Below are positions 44,540 to 62,851 of a stretch of DNA of 64,000 nucleotides, piece after piece. Both the position numbers and the translations under genes were made by a program. Below the pieces are notes generated by a model. That model was not told where the DNA came from, searched no databases, and was given only the letters and a program-made list of their open reading frames with translations. The stretch covers positions 9,362,001 through 9,426,000 of the forward strand of contig CAVNZM010000002.1 of the NCBI GenBank assembly GCA_963693365.1, read 5' to 3'. The stretch is from Amoebidium appalachense. Lineage: Eukaryota > Ichthyosporea. Numbering within the stretch: position 1 is the stretch's first letter; each line of letters starts with the position of its first letter.

Positions 44540-45465
44540 GCTCTCCCCCCTCCCCCTCCGCTTCCGCACCTTTTCCTGGCTCTGCGCTCACCTACCCGCC
44601 CTCAAACCATACATCTACTCACCCACACCTACACCCACACTCCCTACATTTACAACCCCCCACCCCCCACCCCAGTGGCGCCACCCACCACCAACCACTA
44701 CCACCACCTTCCCGTTTTTCGAATATTTGAACTTCATACGGTGAAGAACTTTATAGTCCCCCCCCCCCCCCCCCATCTTAGTCCGGTCTCCCCTACCCTC
44801 GGCTCCCCTTCTCCTTGTTCCCCTCCGCCTCCCCCCCCCTAAACCTCTTCCCGACAACCCCGCCCATTCACCCAAAGGCTCAAACTACACCACAGACTTC
44901 AATCCCCCCCTCCCCCCCCCCCCGCCCCCACAATAACCACCATTACCAACCACAACCACCACTCTCCCGTTTTTCAGTTATTGAACTTCATGCGGTTAAG
45001 AACCGTGTTATCCCCCCCCTCCGCCCCCCACCTCCCCCCCCCCCCCCCCCCCCCCCCCCACCCACCCACCCACACACACACACAGGTCTTGGTCTTTCTC
45101 CCCCACCCTAGGGCCCCTTTCGTCTTGCTCTCTCTTGCTCTCCCCCCCCCCCCCCCCCCCCCCTCCCCTCCCCCCGGCAACGGTTACCACCCATTCGCCG
45201 AATGGCTCAAACTCACACCACAGACGTCAAGAGCCTCCCCCCCCCCCCCTTGTAGTCTATGGCGCATTCAACAACAACAACAACCCCCCCCCCCCCCCCC
45301 TTCCCTTTCCGGGCTCTCTCCAGCCTCCACCCTCACCTTTGTCTTCATCTCACACTGCACTGTCCAATCCTGTCCTTTTGTGTTTCTTTGATGTCTCTTC
45401 GCCTGTGTCCTATGTCCTAGGGTCTACCAAACCCATACATTAAAACGTTTGCATGGTCTTCTCTT

Positions 45466-45512
<47 letters not shown>

Positions 45513-45840
45513 ACCCCACCCCATGGTCTTCCCTTGCTCTCTCCCCCGCCCCACCCCACCCCACCCCCCTCCGCAATCACCACCACCACCATCACCTGAT
45601 TCACCACCATCACAAGAGAGGCAGGCACACAACCACTAACCCACCACTTTTCTCCCTCAAATTCTCAGTCCCTTACACCACCATAATAACCACACGAGCG
45701 AATAGTGGTTACCCATTCCGTTTGCATGGCTCCGGTGAAATGGACACGAGGTGCTAACCATTTGCACACTTGCTTTCTTACAGGTACTTGATTGGCCATC
45801 AAACTCGGGTTTTGCCCACCTCAACTTTTGAGCCACTTTT
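44460..45840 (+). other. C-rich tail of the HDAC duplication unit, with a possible final acceptor
   Basis: Seven C runs separate short unique pieces. The piece around CCCGTTTTTC...TTGAACTTCAT occurs twice (44711-44760 and 44966-45013), a diverged internal duplication of about 250 bp. At 45756-45782 GCTAACCATTTGCACAC...CTTACAG resembles GCTAACGTTTGCACGCC...CACAG in copy 2 (57690-57716), so both copies kept an intron 3' end. The short terminal reading DWPSNSGFAHLNF* after it is only a candidate. Confidence 0.5.
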
Positions 45841-45925
45841 GAGCCAGCGCCAATGAGGTCGTGGTGTGTGGTGATTTCGCTGTGACTTTTCCCCTCTTCT
45901 CTCTTCTTTCTTTCTTTTTTCCTAT

Positions 45926-45969
<44 letters not shown>

Positions 45970-46243
45970 TTTTGCCGATGATTTGTGGTGTGTGGTGATT
46001 TCGCTGTGGGGCTTTCCCCCTTTTTTTCCCGCATTTGATTCATTCACTCTTTCTTTCTTCCGTTCTTTTCTCCCTTTCTCTTCTTTCTTTCTTTCTTTCT
46101 TTCTTTTCTTTTTTTCTTTTTTTTTTTTTTTTCGCGGGGGGGGGGGGGGGGGGGGGGGGATGGGATATATTTGGTTGAAGACAGCCTGTGTTCACGGTTG
46201 GATATGTTTTTTGTTGTCCTTTACCACATGACGGGAGGGAGGT

Positions 46244-46274
<31 letters not shown>

Positions 46275-46300
46275 GGGGGAGGGGGGGAGGGGGGCTTCAT
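45840..46300. repeat. (TTTC)n tracts and poly-T/poly-G composite
   Basis: CTTT units at 45903-45971 and 46081-46104 flank a repeated phrase, GTGTGGTGATTTCGCTGTG (45864 and 45988). T then CGC then G follow at 46110-46159, then GT and a G run at 46258-46280. Confidence 0.85.
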
Positions 46301-47263
46301 ACCCTAGCTGATGTAATCATGGGTCGTGGCTTCAATTCATATTGGCATTGTATATGAAGCAATCTTGTGTTTATTCAGTGAAAATGAATATATTCCAGCT
46401 CTGGTCGCTAGATCGTCCATGTGAATACAGTCTTAGTCTCCGATGGTTAGAAGAATGTTTATATTTGTTTCTCTGCAAAGATTGTTCTCACTAAGCATTT
46501 TTAGACGGAAGATCAAGTTGACATGTTTGGGCGGTGGGGGGGAAGCTTTCTGGGATAAGTTTTCGTGTATTGCGCCTTCACGGGTAGTGTTGCAGTACCT
46601 AACAGTCCAAACACCCTATCCAAGTTGCTATCGTTCGAGTAGGTTAACTTACTTCCTTTTTTTTTTAAGAGGTTTTTTTTAGGGTTTTAGGGGGGTTTCT
46701 TTTGTTTGTTGGGGGGGGGGGGGGGAGGGGGGGGGGTTCCGGGCGGGGCGGGGCGGGTCGGGTCGGAGGATGAAAGGGGGGGGGGGGGGGGGGGGGGATA
46801 TTCAGCGGAAAAAACTATAGAAACAAGGATTATTTAAGATATATATAACATTAGAAAATCAGAGTAGATGCATGAAAAGTGCACTAGGGGTGCAGTGATG
46901 GTGTGTTACTGTTTCAACTTGAAGTGGTTTCAATCAATACTTGAAACCAAACACTTCCGGTAACTCCCATTCCGAAACACACACACAACACACACACAGA
47001 CACACAGACAAACAGACACACACACACACACACACACATGGTGGAACATAAACTCGGGACACATCACAAAAGCACATATGTATACCATAGCAACGGACCT
47101 AAGCACAAATATGCATCAGGCAATTGCAGCACAGCACCCCCTCACCTGTCCCCGCCCGCCTGGCATAGACAACCGTGTTAACCTAACTAATAGTTGACTT
47201 AGTCTATGACTGAATAAAGCCACACATGTGCAAGCCCCCCCCCCCCCCCCCCCCCCCCCCCCC

Positions 47264-47296
<33 letters not shown>

Positions 47297-48285
47297 AAAA
47301 AACCATTGCAACAGCAGCATCACGCCACCATCCCCCCTTCCCCCCCCCTGCAGGCATTTAATTTCTCGTGCACACACGTAGGTGCATGAAATGCCATGAA
47401 TGCTCCTATAGCCAACAACATGGCTGACACTGCTAAGTTACACACAATCAACCACCATGACGTGCGCGCGGAGGCCAACGATAAGGAAGCGCTAAACAAA
47501 GCACGCACCAAACCACAAACACACATGTGTACACACAGACACACACACACACACACAAACAGAGCCTCGGGGGGGGGGGGGGGGGGGGGGGGGGCAAGAG
47601 ATAGAAATTCGGAGAAAGCTTCAGAGAAAGTCAGAGCGAGAGATAAAAGACTACAGAAAGAGGGAGGGGGGAGGGGGGGAAGAGAGAGAGAGAGAGAAGG
47701 AGGCGGGGGGAGAGGGGGGAGAAAGGGTTAGGGAGAGAAAGACCGACTCACAGAAATAGACACAAAACACACCAAAAATGTGCACGATCACGTGGTACCC
47801 CTTTCATTATATTCCTTCGTATCATCCACACCGATTGCTATGTTACAAACACGCACGCGTGACACAGTGACACGCACGCACACACGCACACACGCTCGTA
47901 CGCACGAACGTACGAACGCACCAGACGCACGAACCGTGACGCACATCTTCGGGCACATCGCAAACAAAAGGTGGCTCTAGTTAAATCTCTGACCGGAACG
48001 AAATCGCACAGAAATATAACCGTAATAAGGTAGTTGCAATGGTGGGGGGGGGGGGGGGGGGGGGGGCCAGGGGAAGTAGCCTGGAAAGAGAGACAGAGAG
48101 AAAGAGAGACGTGCATCAGAGGAAGCCGCCGGCGGGTGGGAGAGGACGGGGGGAGAGGTTTGTGGTGGTGGTGGTGGTGGGGGAGGGGGACCACTGGCTG
48201 CGAGCTGTAGGTGGTGGGTTACGGGCCCTGAGATACCCCACCGTGGGTAACAAGTTGAGCTCCCTAAAGATACATAGCCTAGCTC
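46300..48285. other. Gene-free stretch between HDAC copy 1 and the tandem duplication
   Basis: Mostly unique A/T-moderate sequence with a C-run/A-run composite at 47236-47302 and G runs at 46775-46797 and 47571-47594. The segment 47396-47520 has open frames on both strands (plus MNAPIANNMADTAKLH; minus a hydrophobic WWLIVCNLAVSAML stretch), but neither is backed by splice sites or a paralogue. Confidence 0.4.
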
Positions 48286-48290
48286 CTCCC

Positions 48291-52050
<3,760 letters not shown>

Positions 52051-52293
52051 TTCCTCCCTCCCCCCACCACCACCACCAGCACCACCACCACCTCCCTCCC
52101 TAGGCACCTACAAGAGAGGCGGAGCAACAAGGTGCCCCTGGCGAGGGAGGGAAAGAAGGGGGGGGGGGGAGGGGGGGGGGGGGAGAGGGTCCTGGGAGGG
52201 AAGGGGAGGAAGAGGACCGTGAGAGCATAACAACGTACACCTTCACTGACGTCGACATACACTCACACCTGAACGCGTGTGCGTGCGCGCGGG

Positions 52294-52295
<2 letters not shown>

Positions 52296-52362
<67 letters not shown>

Positions 52363-52425
52363 ACATACAGACAAACACGTGACACATACTCTAACAAACA
52401 CCCACCCACGGGATTGAAACACACA

Positions 52426-52513
<88 letters not shown>

Positions 52514-52593
52514 AACACACACAGACACACACGCACAGATTAATACACTACACATACTCTAACAAACACCCACCCACCGGATTGCAACACACA

Positions 52594-52648
<55 letters not shown>

Positions 52649-52660
52649 TTGACACACATA
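52296..52660. repeat. (CA)n arrays separated by a duplicated spacer
   Basis: Three CA arrays. The spacer ACATACTCTAACAAACACCC ACCCAC..GGATTG.AACACACAC occurs at 52383-52427 and again at 52551-52594, so array plus spacer was duplicated with a period of about 168 bp. Confidence 0.9.
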
Positions 52661-52835
52661 TACACACACACAAAGAATACACACACAGACGTGTGCATAC
52701 ACACACGTGCACGCAAGGGCACACACACACACACACACAAGCATATACAGACGCCTAAGTGTACGTGCACAAATACACACGCAAACGTGACACAATCACT
52801 CACACACACACAAACACACACACACACTGCGTCTT

Positions 52836-55076
<2,241 letters not shown>

Positions 55077-55133
55077 TTGATAGTTCGCCAGATACATTAC
55101 ACACCAAGTCGAGCATCGCCCTCAGGAGCAAAA

Positions 55134-56966
55134 ATGGTGAATATGCAACAAACAGTGTTCTACTACAACGAAGTTGTGTTAGAACACAGTCCCGAAGTCC
55201 CCAACAGTGTCGAGAGTGCCGAGAGAATAGAAGCCCAAGTGGAGCACATCATCTCAGAGGGCCTTCCGGATCACTGCTATATGGGAAAGTCCCTTATCGG
55301 CCGCGAAGCGACGGAAAAGGAACTGGAACTAGCTCATGGTAGAGATTACCTTCGTGCAATCTCTCAAATATCGGGAAAATTCGTGTTTGTTGCAGCTGCT
55401 GCAGCCACACATGCTCAGAGCCCCACGGCCGAGCTCGAGCCGCACACGTACGCAACCAGACTGCGAAATGCAGCCCAGGAGTATGAAGAACTCAGGCGGC
55501 CTTACGCAAAAACTGAGAACTCGTTGGACGATTGTGTGTTCAACAAGAGTACGTACAGGGCGGCGAAGGCGGCGGCTGGATGTGTTCTGGATGCGTGCGG
55601 GTGGGTGACTGAGAACACATACATGCGCAAAAAACTAGCCGGCGGGTGTGCATGTGAGGAGGTTGAGGAAGAGGGAGAAGAAGAGAATGGGGAGGAGACG
55701 AAAGACAGAAGGAACGCTTTTGTGGTTGTGCGTCCACCAGGGCACCATGCATTTTCTCGATTCTTCAGTGGGTTCTGCTTTGTTAACCACGTTGCTATTG
55801 CGGCGCTCTATGCAAGAAATGTGCTTGGGTTGGAGAGGGTGGTGGTGGAGGATTGGGACGTGCACCACGGAGATGGGACGGCGGATATATTGTTGAAGAA
55901 GGGGGACAAAGTGATCTCTTTTTCTCGATACACCGGTTTCAAGGTGATGGGTTTTTTCCGGGCACGGGAGACGTGGCGGACCAAGAGGTTGTTGAGAATT
56001 AAAATTGTGGGAGAATTGTAAATATTCCACTGGTTCCCGAACTGGGAAAGATAGACTATGTAGACGGGGATGAGCATGAGGATGAGCGTGTTGTGGTCAC
56101 GGGGGGGTTTGGGAACAGGGAGTATTTGGAGGTGTTCCGTCAGGTGGTGATTCCGATCATGCGGACGGCGTTCGATGGAAAACAACCACAACTCATCCTC
56201 GTCTCGAGTGGGTTTGATGCGGCCGAGGGCGATATGTTGGGCGGGTTTCTACTAACGGCGGCGGGCTATTCCGCAATGCTGCAGATTTTGTGCCGGTCGG
56301 CCGAAAACGGACATGTGGTGGTAGTGACAGAGGGCGGGTACACACCACACGTGACGCCCTGTGCGCAAGTGCGTGTTTGCGGACACTAATCCAAGCGGGT
56401 GAAGTGGGTTGCCATGTTGGGCGAGAGTTGCGAAGGAGGAGGGGAAGATACCCGATGTTGACCCCATGGAGCTTCAACTTTTCCCGTTTTTTGACCCCAG
56501 GGCCCAAGCTCGCACACAGACGGCAATCGACCGTGTTCGTGCATTCCACCTCACAGACGGCGAATACCGGTACCCAAGCACAGAGAAGATGCAGAGGCAA
56601 GATGAGCCGGCCCCTTCCCCTGTTCCCAACACAACCCCTACTGGTTCCCGGGCAACACAAAAAAAGGCCACTCAACTTACATCCAGTTCCCCTCGTTGTT
56701 GCATCTCTGGTGGCCTTACACCTCCTCCGATTGAAAAAATTACCCCCCTAAGGACGAAAAAATTTCACATCCCTGCATCAGCACCTGCCGGTAAATCTAG
56801 CCACGAAGTAGGGGGGTCCAATGTGTATGCAACCCCCCTGCAGGCAACACAGAAGAGGGAGACACGGTCTGCTACACATGCCAAGCAGAGGACGGCAAAT
56901 CCGTCAGGCACTGTGGCCGTTACTGATAGCCCACTGGGGGCCAAGGCAAGGAACACATATCTCTGA
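55134..56966 (+). pseudogene. Class II histone deacetylase, copy 2 (degenerate duplicate of the 42.7-kb gene)
   Basis: The start MVNMQQTVFY (55134) and about 260 following codons align closely with copy 1, including RPPGHHAFSRFFSGFCFVN and DWDVHHGDGTADI; the adjacent Val-Val-Asp of copy 1 is VVED here. Lesions relative to copy 1: one base lost at 55914-55926 within ATCTCTTTTTCTCG; an in-frame TAA at 56000-56002; one base lost at about 56351-56365 after EGGYTPHV; one base lost at about 56427-56440. Conserved blocks such as GFDAAEGDMLGGFLLTAAGY persist between them. The tail (56409-56966, ending NTYL*) stays open and is similar to that of copy 1. Four independent lesions make a functional product unlikely. 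Confidence 0.9.
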
Positions 56967-56989
56967 AAGACATTCATGTTATGGTAGCT

Positions 56990-57566
56990 GCCCCCCCCCC
57001 CCCCCCCCCCCCTGCCCTGTCCCCCCCCAACCAAAAAAAAACAAAAACACATACAGGTGCACACGTGCACTCAAAACCACACCCCTCCCCCACCTTGTCC
57101 TTGGTGAACCCTGCGCTCACCTGCTTGCCCTCAACCCAAAAATACACTCACCCACACCCACACCGTGTAGCTACATTGCAGCCTTCCCTCCCCCCCCCCC
57201 CCCCCCCCCCCCCCTTCCCCCGACCTTCGCCCCTTAATTCGAACTCACAAACAAAAGGTAACCACCTCCCCCCTCCCCCCGCCCCCGCTCCTCCCCCCCC
57301 TCCCCCTCCCCCCCCCTTCCCCCGACCTTCGCCCCTTTAATTCGAACTCACAAACACAAGCTATCCCCCCTCCCCCCCCCCCCCCCCCCCCCCCCCTCTC
57401 CGCCTCCCCCCCCCCCCCTCCCCCCCCCCCCCCCCCTCCCCCACCTCCTTTCCCTCGGGCGCTCTCTCCATGCCCAACCACCACCTCCGTGTCATCCCAA
57501 CCTGCACTGCGTCCTCATGCCCCTGACAGATTGTTTGTCCCCTTGTCCCCTTAGGCCTCTTCACGT

Positions 57567-57608
<42 letters not shown>

Positions 57609-57720
57609 AAAAATAAATAAATATAAATAAAATAAAATAAAATATATAAACACTCCCTCTTCTCCTTACCCTTATATGGGAATTATTGGCTAACGTTTGC
57701 ACGCCTTTTTCACAGAGACT
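56990..57720 (+). other. C-rich 3' part of the duplicated HDAC unit
   Basis: C runs with short unique islands. A segment of about 46 bp (CGACCTTCGCCCC, TTAATTCGAACTCACAAAC) occurs at about 57213-57258 and again at 57316-57362. It ends with a C-run/A-run composite (57569-57612) and an acceptor-like CACAG at 57712-57716, the counterpart of 45778-45782 in copy 1. Confidence 0.6.
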
Positions 57721-57839
57721 TTTCGATGATTATCGCCACCCTGCTTGCAGGCAACACAACGCCCAGTGGTTGTGGTATTGCACAGAGGGGGTGTTCGTGT
57801 TCTTTCCTTTCTTTTTTGATAGTCTTAATTTTTTTGTAT

Positions 57840-57903
57840 GTTTTTTTTTTTTTTTTTTTGTGTGTGCGCGCGCACGCGCGTGTGCGTCTGCGTGTACATG
57901 CCT

Positions 57904-57944
<41 letters not shown>

Positions 57945-58200
57945 TGTGTGTGTATGTGTGTGTATGTGTGTGTGTGTGTGGGGAGGGGTGTCTGGTTTGT
58001 GGTGACGGTACCGGTGCACGTGGTGGTGGTGGTGGTGTTTTTTCTTTTCTTTTCTTTTTTTTTTTTCCTGGTCACCGGTGATGGTGATAGTGGCGGTGGC
58101 CGTGGTGGTGGTGGTGGGGGAGGGGGGGGGGGGGGGGGGGGGGGGAGGGGAGGGGAAGGGGGAAGGGGGGGGGGGGGGGGGGGGAGGGAGGGGGGGGAGT
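57840..58200. repeat. Poly-T, (GT)n, (GGT)n and poly-G block
   Basis: T run at 57842-57860, GT arrays 57905-57980, GGT at 58020-58036, T run, GGT, then G-rich sequence to 58200. Confidence 0.9.
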
Positions 58201-58704
58201 TGGGGGAGGGGGGCTGGCAATCTCCTCCCGCCACCTCCTCACACAAAGCAAGCTGCAGCACACACACCAACCACACCCGTGTTGCTCCAAAACTGTGAAT
58301 ATGTACTAAGATTTTTTTTTTATTGTGGCCATACAAGCCTAAAACAGGTTTCTTCTATGCCAATAACATTCATACGACTTACATCGTAAAAATTAAACAT
58401 GTTGCATCACCGATATGCGACGGGTAGACCTGCCATCCCTGATCTAGTACGGTATTCCACATCTGTATGTATTGTACTGTTGTGAAACCAAAAAACGACC
58501 AGGATTAAACTGGCTAACATATATGCATGAACCATCGATAATACACGTGGTGATGTAATTACATCCTTGATGTACCTTCGCGCATTATATTTCGAGATGC
58601 CATATACTTACATTAACAGCAAAATTCCATTCAAAAACAGGACATTCAAGTAGAAGCCTAAAGTTTCTCAGAAGAAAAAGGGTGTCGTATTCAAATGGAC
58701 TCAC

Positions 58705-58761
58705 CATTATGCAGGCATATGGATGGTGTGCAATATCTTTGCTCGTCATAGTCCACACATG
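58705..58761 (-). other. Orphan exon-like segment with strong splice sites
   Basis: On the minus strand a pyrimidine tract ending TTCTTCCCTAG is followed by 57 open nucleotides (HVWTMTSKDIAHHPYACIM in phase 0) and then ATG|GTGAGT. Both signals are strong, but no neighbouring exon was found. It lies downstream of the strumpellin stop codon. Confidence 0.25.
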
Positions 58762-59252
58762 CTAGGGAAGAAGAAAAAACAAACAAGCAAAAAACGGAGT
58801 GCCATTATTGTTCATTATTAGTATCCGCATCGACTCCCACGGATGGACAAACCACGAAAACGATCACTGCTGCACAGATAGCATACGAACATAATGACAA
58901 AAAAAAAACAAAAAGTAAACCATGCCGATTATTATAATAGTGGTACAGGCGGCCAAGCAAAAACTCGAGTAACAAGTCCGTCATTGGACAACATCCAAAG
59001 CGGATTTAATTAATCACCCACATATATTAACAACCACCCCTTCCTGATTTGTGCCTGCACATGTATGCATGCACGCACACGCACACGCACACTTACACAT
59101 AAACACACACGTACGCATACACGTGCATGTCTATGTGCGCTCACGTGTGAGTGTGTGCATGCAAATCACACTCCTCACACGCACACGTCCACATACACGT
59201 ACACATGCACTCACACATGCACATACACCCGCACGTTCAAACGTGTGTTCGG

Positions 59253-59442
59253 TTATGGGGGTGCATCGCTGGCCATTTGCCTGTAGTTGTCGAGCAGATA
59301 AGCAGGCAGGTGCATGGTCAGTAGCTGCCTAGAGATGTGTCCGTGCCTGCACAGGTCGTCCAAAAACACGAGCATGGACACACCGTCCTCTGTCAGCTCG
59401 CCCTCCTTTCTGCTTGCTCATGTAATTGTACATGTACGTGTG

Positions 59443-59496
<54 letters not shown>

Positions 59497-59851
59497 CGTG
59501 TGCGTGTGTGCGTGCGTGTGTGTAGGGGAAGGGGGGGGGGGGGAGGGGAGGAGGGAGGGAAGGAAGGACAAATCGTTAGCTGGAGGTTCGAAAAGGTGCT
59601 TGTGTGGATGTGCACACGCCACACTCAACTTAATGTGGATGAACGAAAGAAGGGGCCTTCTCATGAAAACCATGCCTTCATAGGTGTAGTGTTGGATATG
59701 TGATATTGGGGGGCACTTGTCTAGATCAGGTTACTTGACATCCACCGGGGGAAGGGGGGAGGGGCGGGGAGGGGGGGGAGGGAAGGGGAGGGGGGAAGAG
59801 AGGGAAGGAGGGGGAGGGAGGCATTGCCGAACTAGGAGTGTGTATGTGTGT

Positions 59852-59883
<32 letters not shown>

Positions 59884-59974
59884 GGGGGGGAGTAGAAGGG
59901 TGGACCATGGGAATAGGGTGGTGGGGCAGAGAGGGAGAGGGCGAAGATGAGGCGATGGTGTGTTTGGATGTACG

Positions 59975-60047
<73 letters not shown>

Positions 60048-60152
60048 TGTGTGTGTGTGTGTGCATGAGCATATGAGCTTGCATCCATATGCTTATTTAT
60101 GTGAATAGTTTGTGTGTGTGTGTGTGTGTGTATGGGGGGGGGGGGGGGGGAG

Positions 60153-60195
<43 letters not shown>

Positions 60196-60533
60196 TACGT
60201 GTGTGGGTGGGGAGGGGAGGGGGCGCGGGAAAGGGGGGGGGGGGGGGGGGTAGCACGTACGGTGGAGCAGCAATTATTGAGCGAACATACTGGCAGGCCA
60301 GAGCCACAAATGTGTCTGTGTGGCTGGAATGGAACTGACGGAGGATGGTCACTATGCCGATGGTGAAGGGGCCACCGTCAAGGGGGTCGTTCTTGTAGCG
60401 TGCAACTAGACCCTCTGTGCATGTGTAATGGGTAGATGTGTGTGTGTGTGTGTGTGTTTGGGGGGGGGAGGCGGGGGTGGGATGGGGGGAGGTGGAGGTG
60501 TGTGAGGGGATGGGGAAGATGGAGGCGGACTGG

Positions 60534-60625
<92 letters not shown>

Positions 60626-60749
60626 ATGGGTGCGTGCATGTTGTGCCTGTGAGTGTCAGTGTGTGTGTGCACGGGAAAGAAGTGGGCATCAGTGTGTATG
60701 GACACCTATGCGCATCTTGTGTGTGTGCGTGTGCGTGTGTGAAGAGGGG

Positions 60750-60786
<37 letters not shown>

Positions 60787-61393
60787 AGTGCTGGTATGGT
60801 GAGTCGGTAACGTACCTAGTAGCCACTCGGCCCCAACCACATATGTAATAACTGACACGAAGCATTCCATGCCTCCATGAATCACTGCTGCTAAAGACTG
60901 CCGGGTGGAAAAAATTAAGAATCGCGATAACGAGGAACCGAGTAAAGCGTGAAGAGTGAGGGAAGGTGTGTACGTGCATGCGTGAGTGCGTCTGTGTATG
61001 CAGACCTTTTCCATCTTCTTTACCCTTTGGGAGTATGTTTCTTTGTTATTTTTGTTTTTGAGATGGGGGGGAAGGGGCCGGGGATATGGGAGGATGTGGC
61101 AAGTACCGATATCTGGACGGAATTTGAACTTTGGCAGCTGGGCCACCACAAAGAGAAACAGTAACAGAGGGAAGTGGTCCAGTCGGGTGGTGGTGGCATA
61201 GATGGCTGCAAGGGGGTCCCCTGCGGTACATATATGTTTATATCTACTATTGTCCAAAAAAAAAAAGGTTCTAACCGAAATATTAACATTACAAAAATTA
61301 CGAAAAGACAAGTGCAAACAACCATGTGAATCGATTCAAATCAAAGATCCTATGCCACAAAAACGCTGCTATGTAAGTCCAGTGCCTCCCCCC

Positions 61394-61424
<31 letters not shown>

Positions 61425-61814
61425 AAAAAAAATCGTCGCTGTGTAAGCCCAGTGCAAACCCCCCCCCCCCTCTCCCCTTCCCCCTCCCTCTCCCCTCCCA
61501 ATAAACATCATGACGTCAAAATCAGAATCAGCGTCACTGATGGGCGACCGGTGGTGTCCCAATGAGCGAACCATGGCCTTTTTTTTTTTTGCCAAATTGT
61601 CCCAAATTCCCAATCCGACACACAGCCACACCAATAAGCTGAATCACATACAGCCATAAAATAGTCTGTGCTATCTCGTATCCTTCCCCCTGCCTCACAA
61701 TAAAGCAGAGGGGGTTGTGCTGGGGTTGGAGGGGGTGGTTGTAGAGGACTGAGAAGGGGGGGAGGGTAACTCAAGAGGGATGATGGGGAGGGGAGAGGGC
61801 GGAGCGCCGGGGGA

Positions 61815-61848
<34 letters not shown>

Positions 61849-61909
61849 CAGCAACTTGAAGAGAGAGAGAGAGAGAGACTGAGACTGGATGCAGGATTGA
61901 ACGGGAGAG

Positions 61910-61940
<31 letters not shown>

Positions 61941-62486
61941 AACAAAGCAAAGCGGGAGGCGGACGTGGGGGGCGGGGCGGGGGGGGGGGGGGGGGGGGGG
62001 TAGAGGAATACGTACCAATGCCAGCCTGTGTGAGATAGGAGGCAAGCTCAGGGAGAAGTAGACGGTCCTCGTTGGGGTAAGGGTACTGGGGCTGGTGATG
62101 AAGAAAGGTAAATAAGAAAAACGGTGAAAAGCAAAGCAAAAATACGGTTTTGTTTTTGTTTTTGTCGGTTTTGAATTGTTATTGAACGGGTGGATATGTA
62201 TGCTGCAGGAAGGATTATGGGTGAGGAAGGAATGGAAATGTGAGCATAGGGTGAGCTATCTCTTAATACTACGTTGTGGTATACGGGGTGGACTGCTCTC
62301 CCAATAATCGAAATGGGTACGGGGTGAGATACACATCATTTTCCTTGTAGATATTTAATGAGTTATCTAAAGATTTCCACTGCACCTGTCTGCACTCTTT
62401 TCCTGCATGTTTGAGTTTATCGAGGACATGTATTGAGTGGGGAAAAAGAATAGAAGGAACGAAGAGAAACGGAAAGGGAGCGGCGG

Positions 62487-62523
<37 letters not shown>

Positions 62524-62811
62524 TGTCGTTACCTTCTCGTAGTGACGCTCTATGTCACACAGCAGAGAAGTGTTGAGAGCCTGCAGGGTACCATGTAGCA
62601 TCTTGGAGTCCACCTGGGAAGGAGAGGTGGGAGAGGGGGAGAGGGGGGGGGTAGAAGGGGAGGGATATATATATATATTGGGGGGGGGGAGGGGGGGGGA
62701 TAATGTGTGAGTTGCCGGGCTACAAACATTGAAGGCAAAAACTTAAAAAAATATCTACGAGGATAAAAGGACAAAACAGAAACAGAAAAACTTGTGCAAG
62801 CCGACGATTTT

Positions 62812-62851
<40 letters not shown>

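Noticed and set aside
47396-47560. MNAPIANNMADTAKLH (plus) or a hydrophobic segment (minus) as a small gene
   Set aside because: Both strands are open over the same 120 nt and neither shows a full start-to-stop or splice-linked structure.
60700-60900. Frame MECFVSVITYVVGAEWLLG as an extra strumpellin exon
   Set aside because: The flanking exons 61107-61220 and 60261-60414 already join in phase and match the known protein without it.
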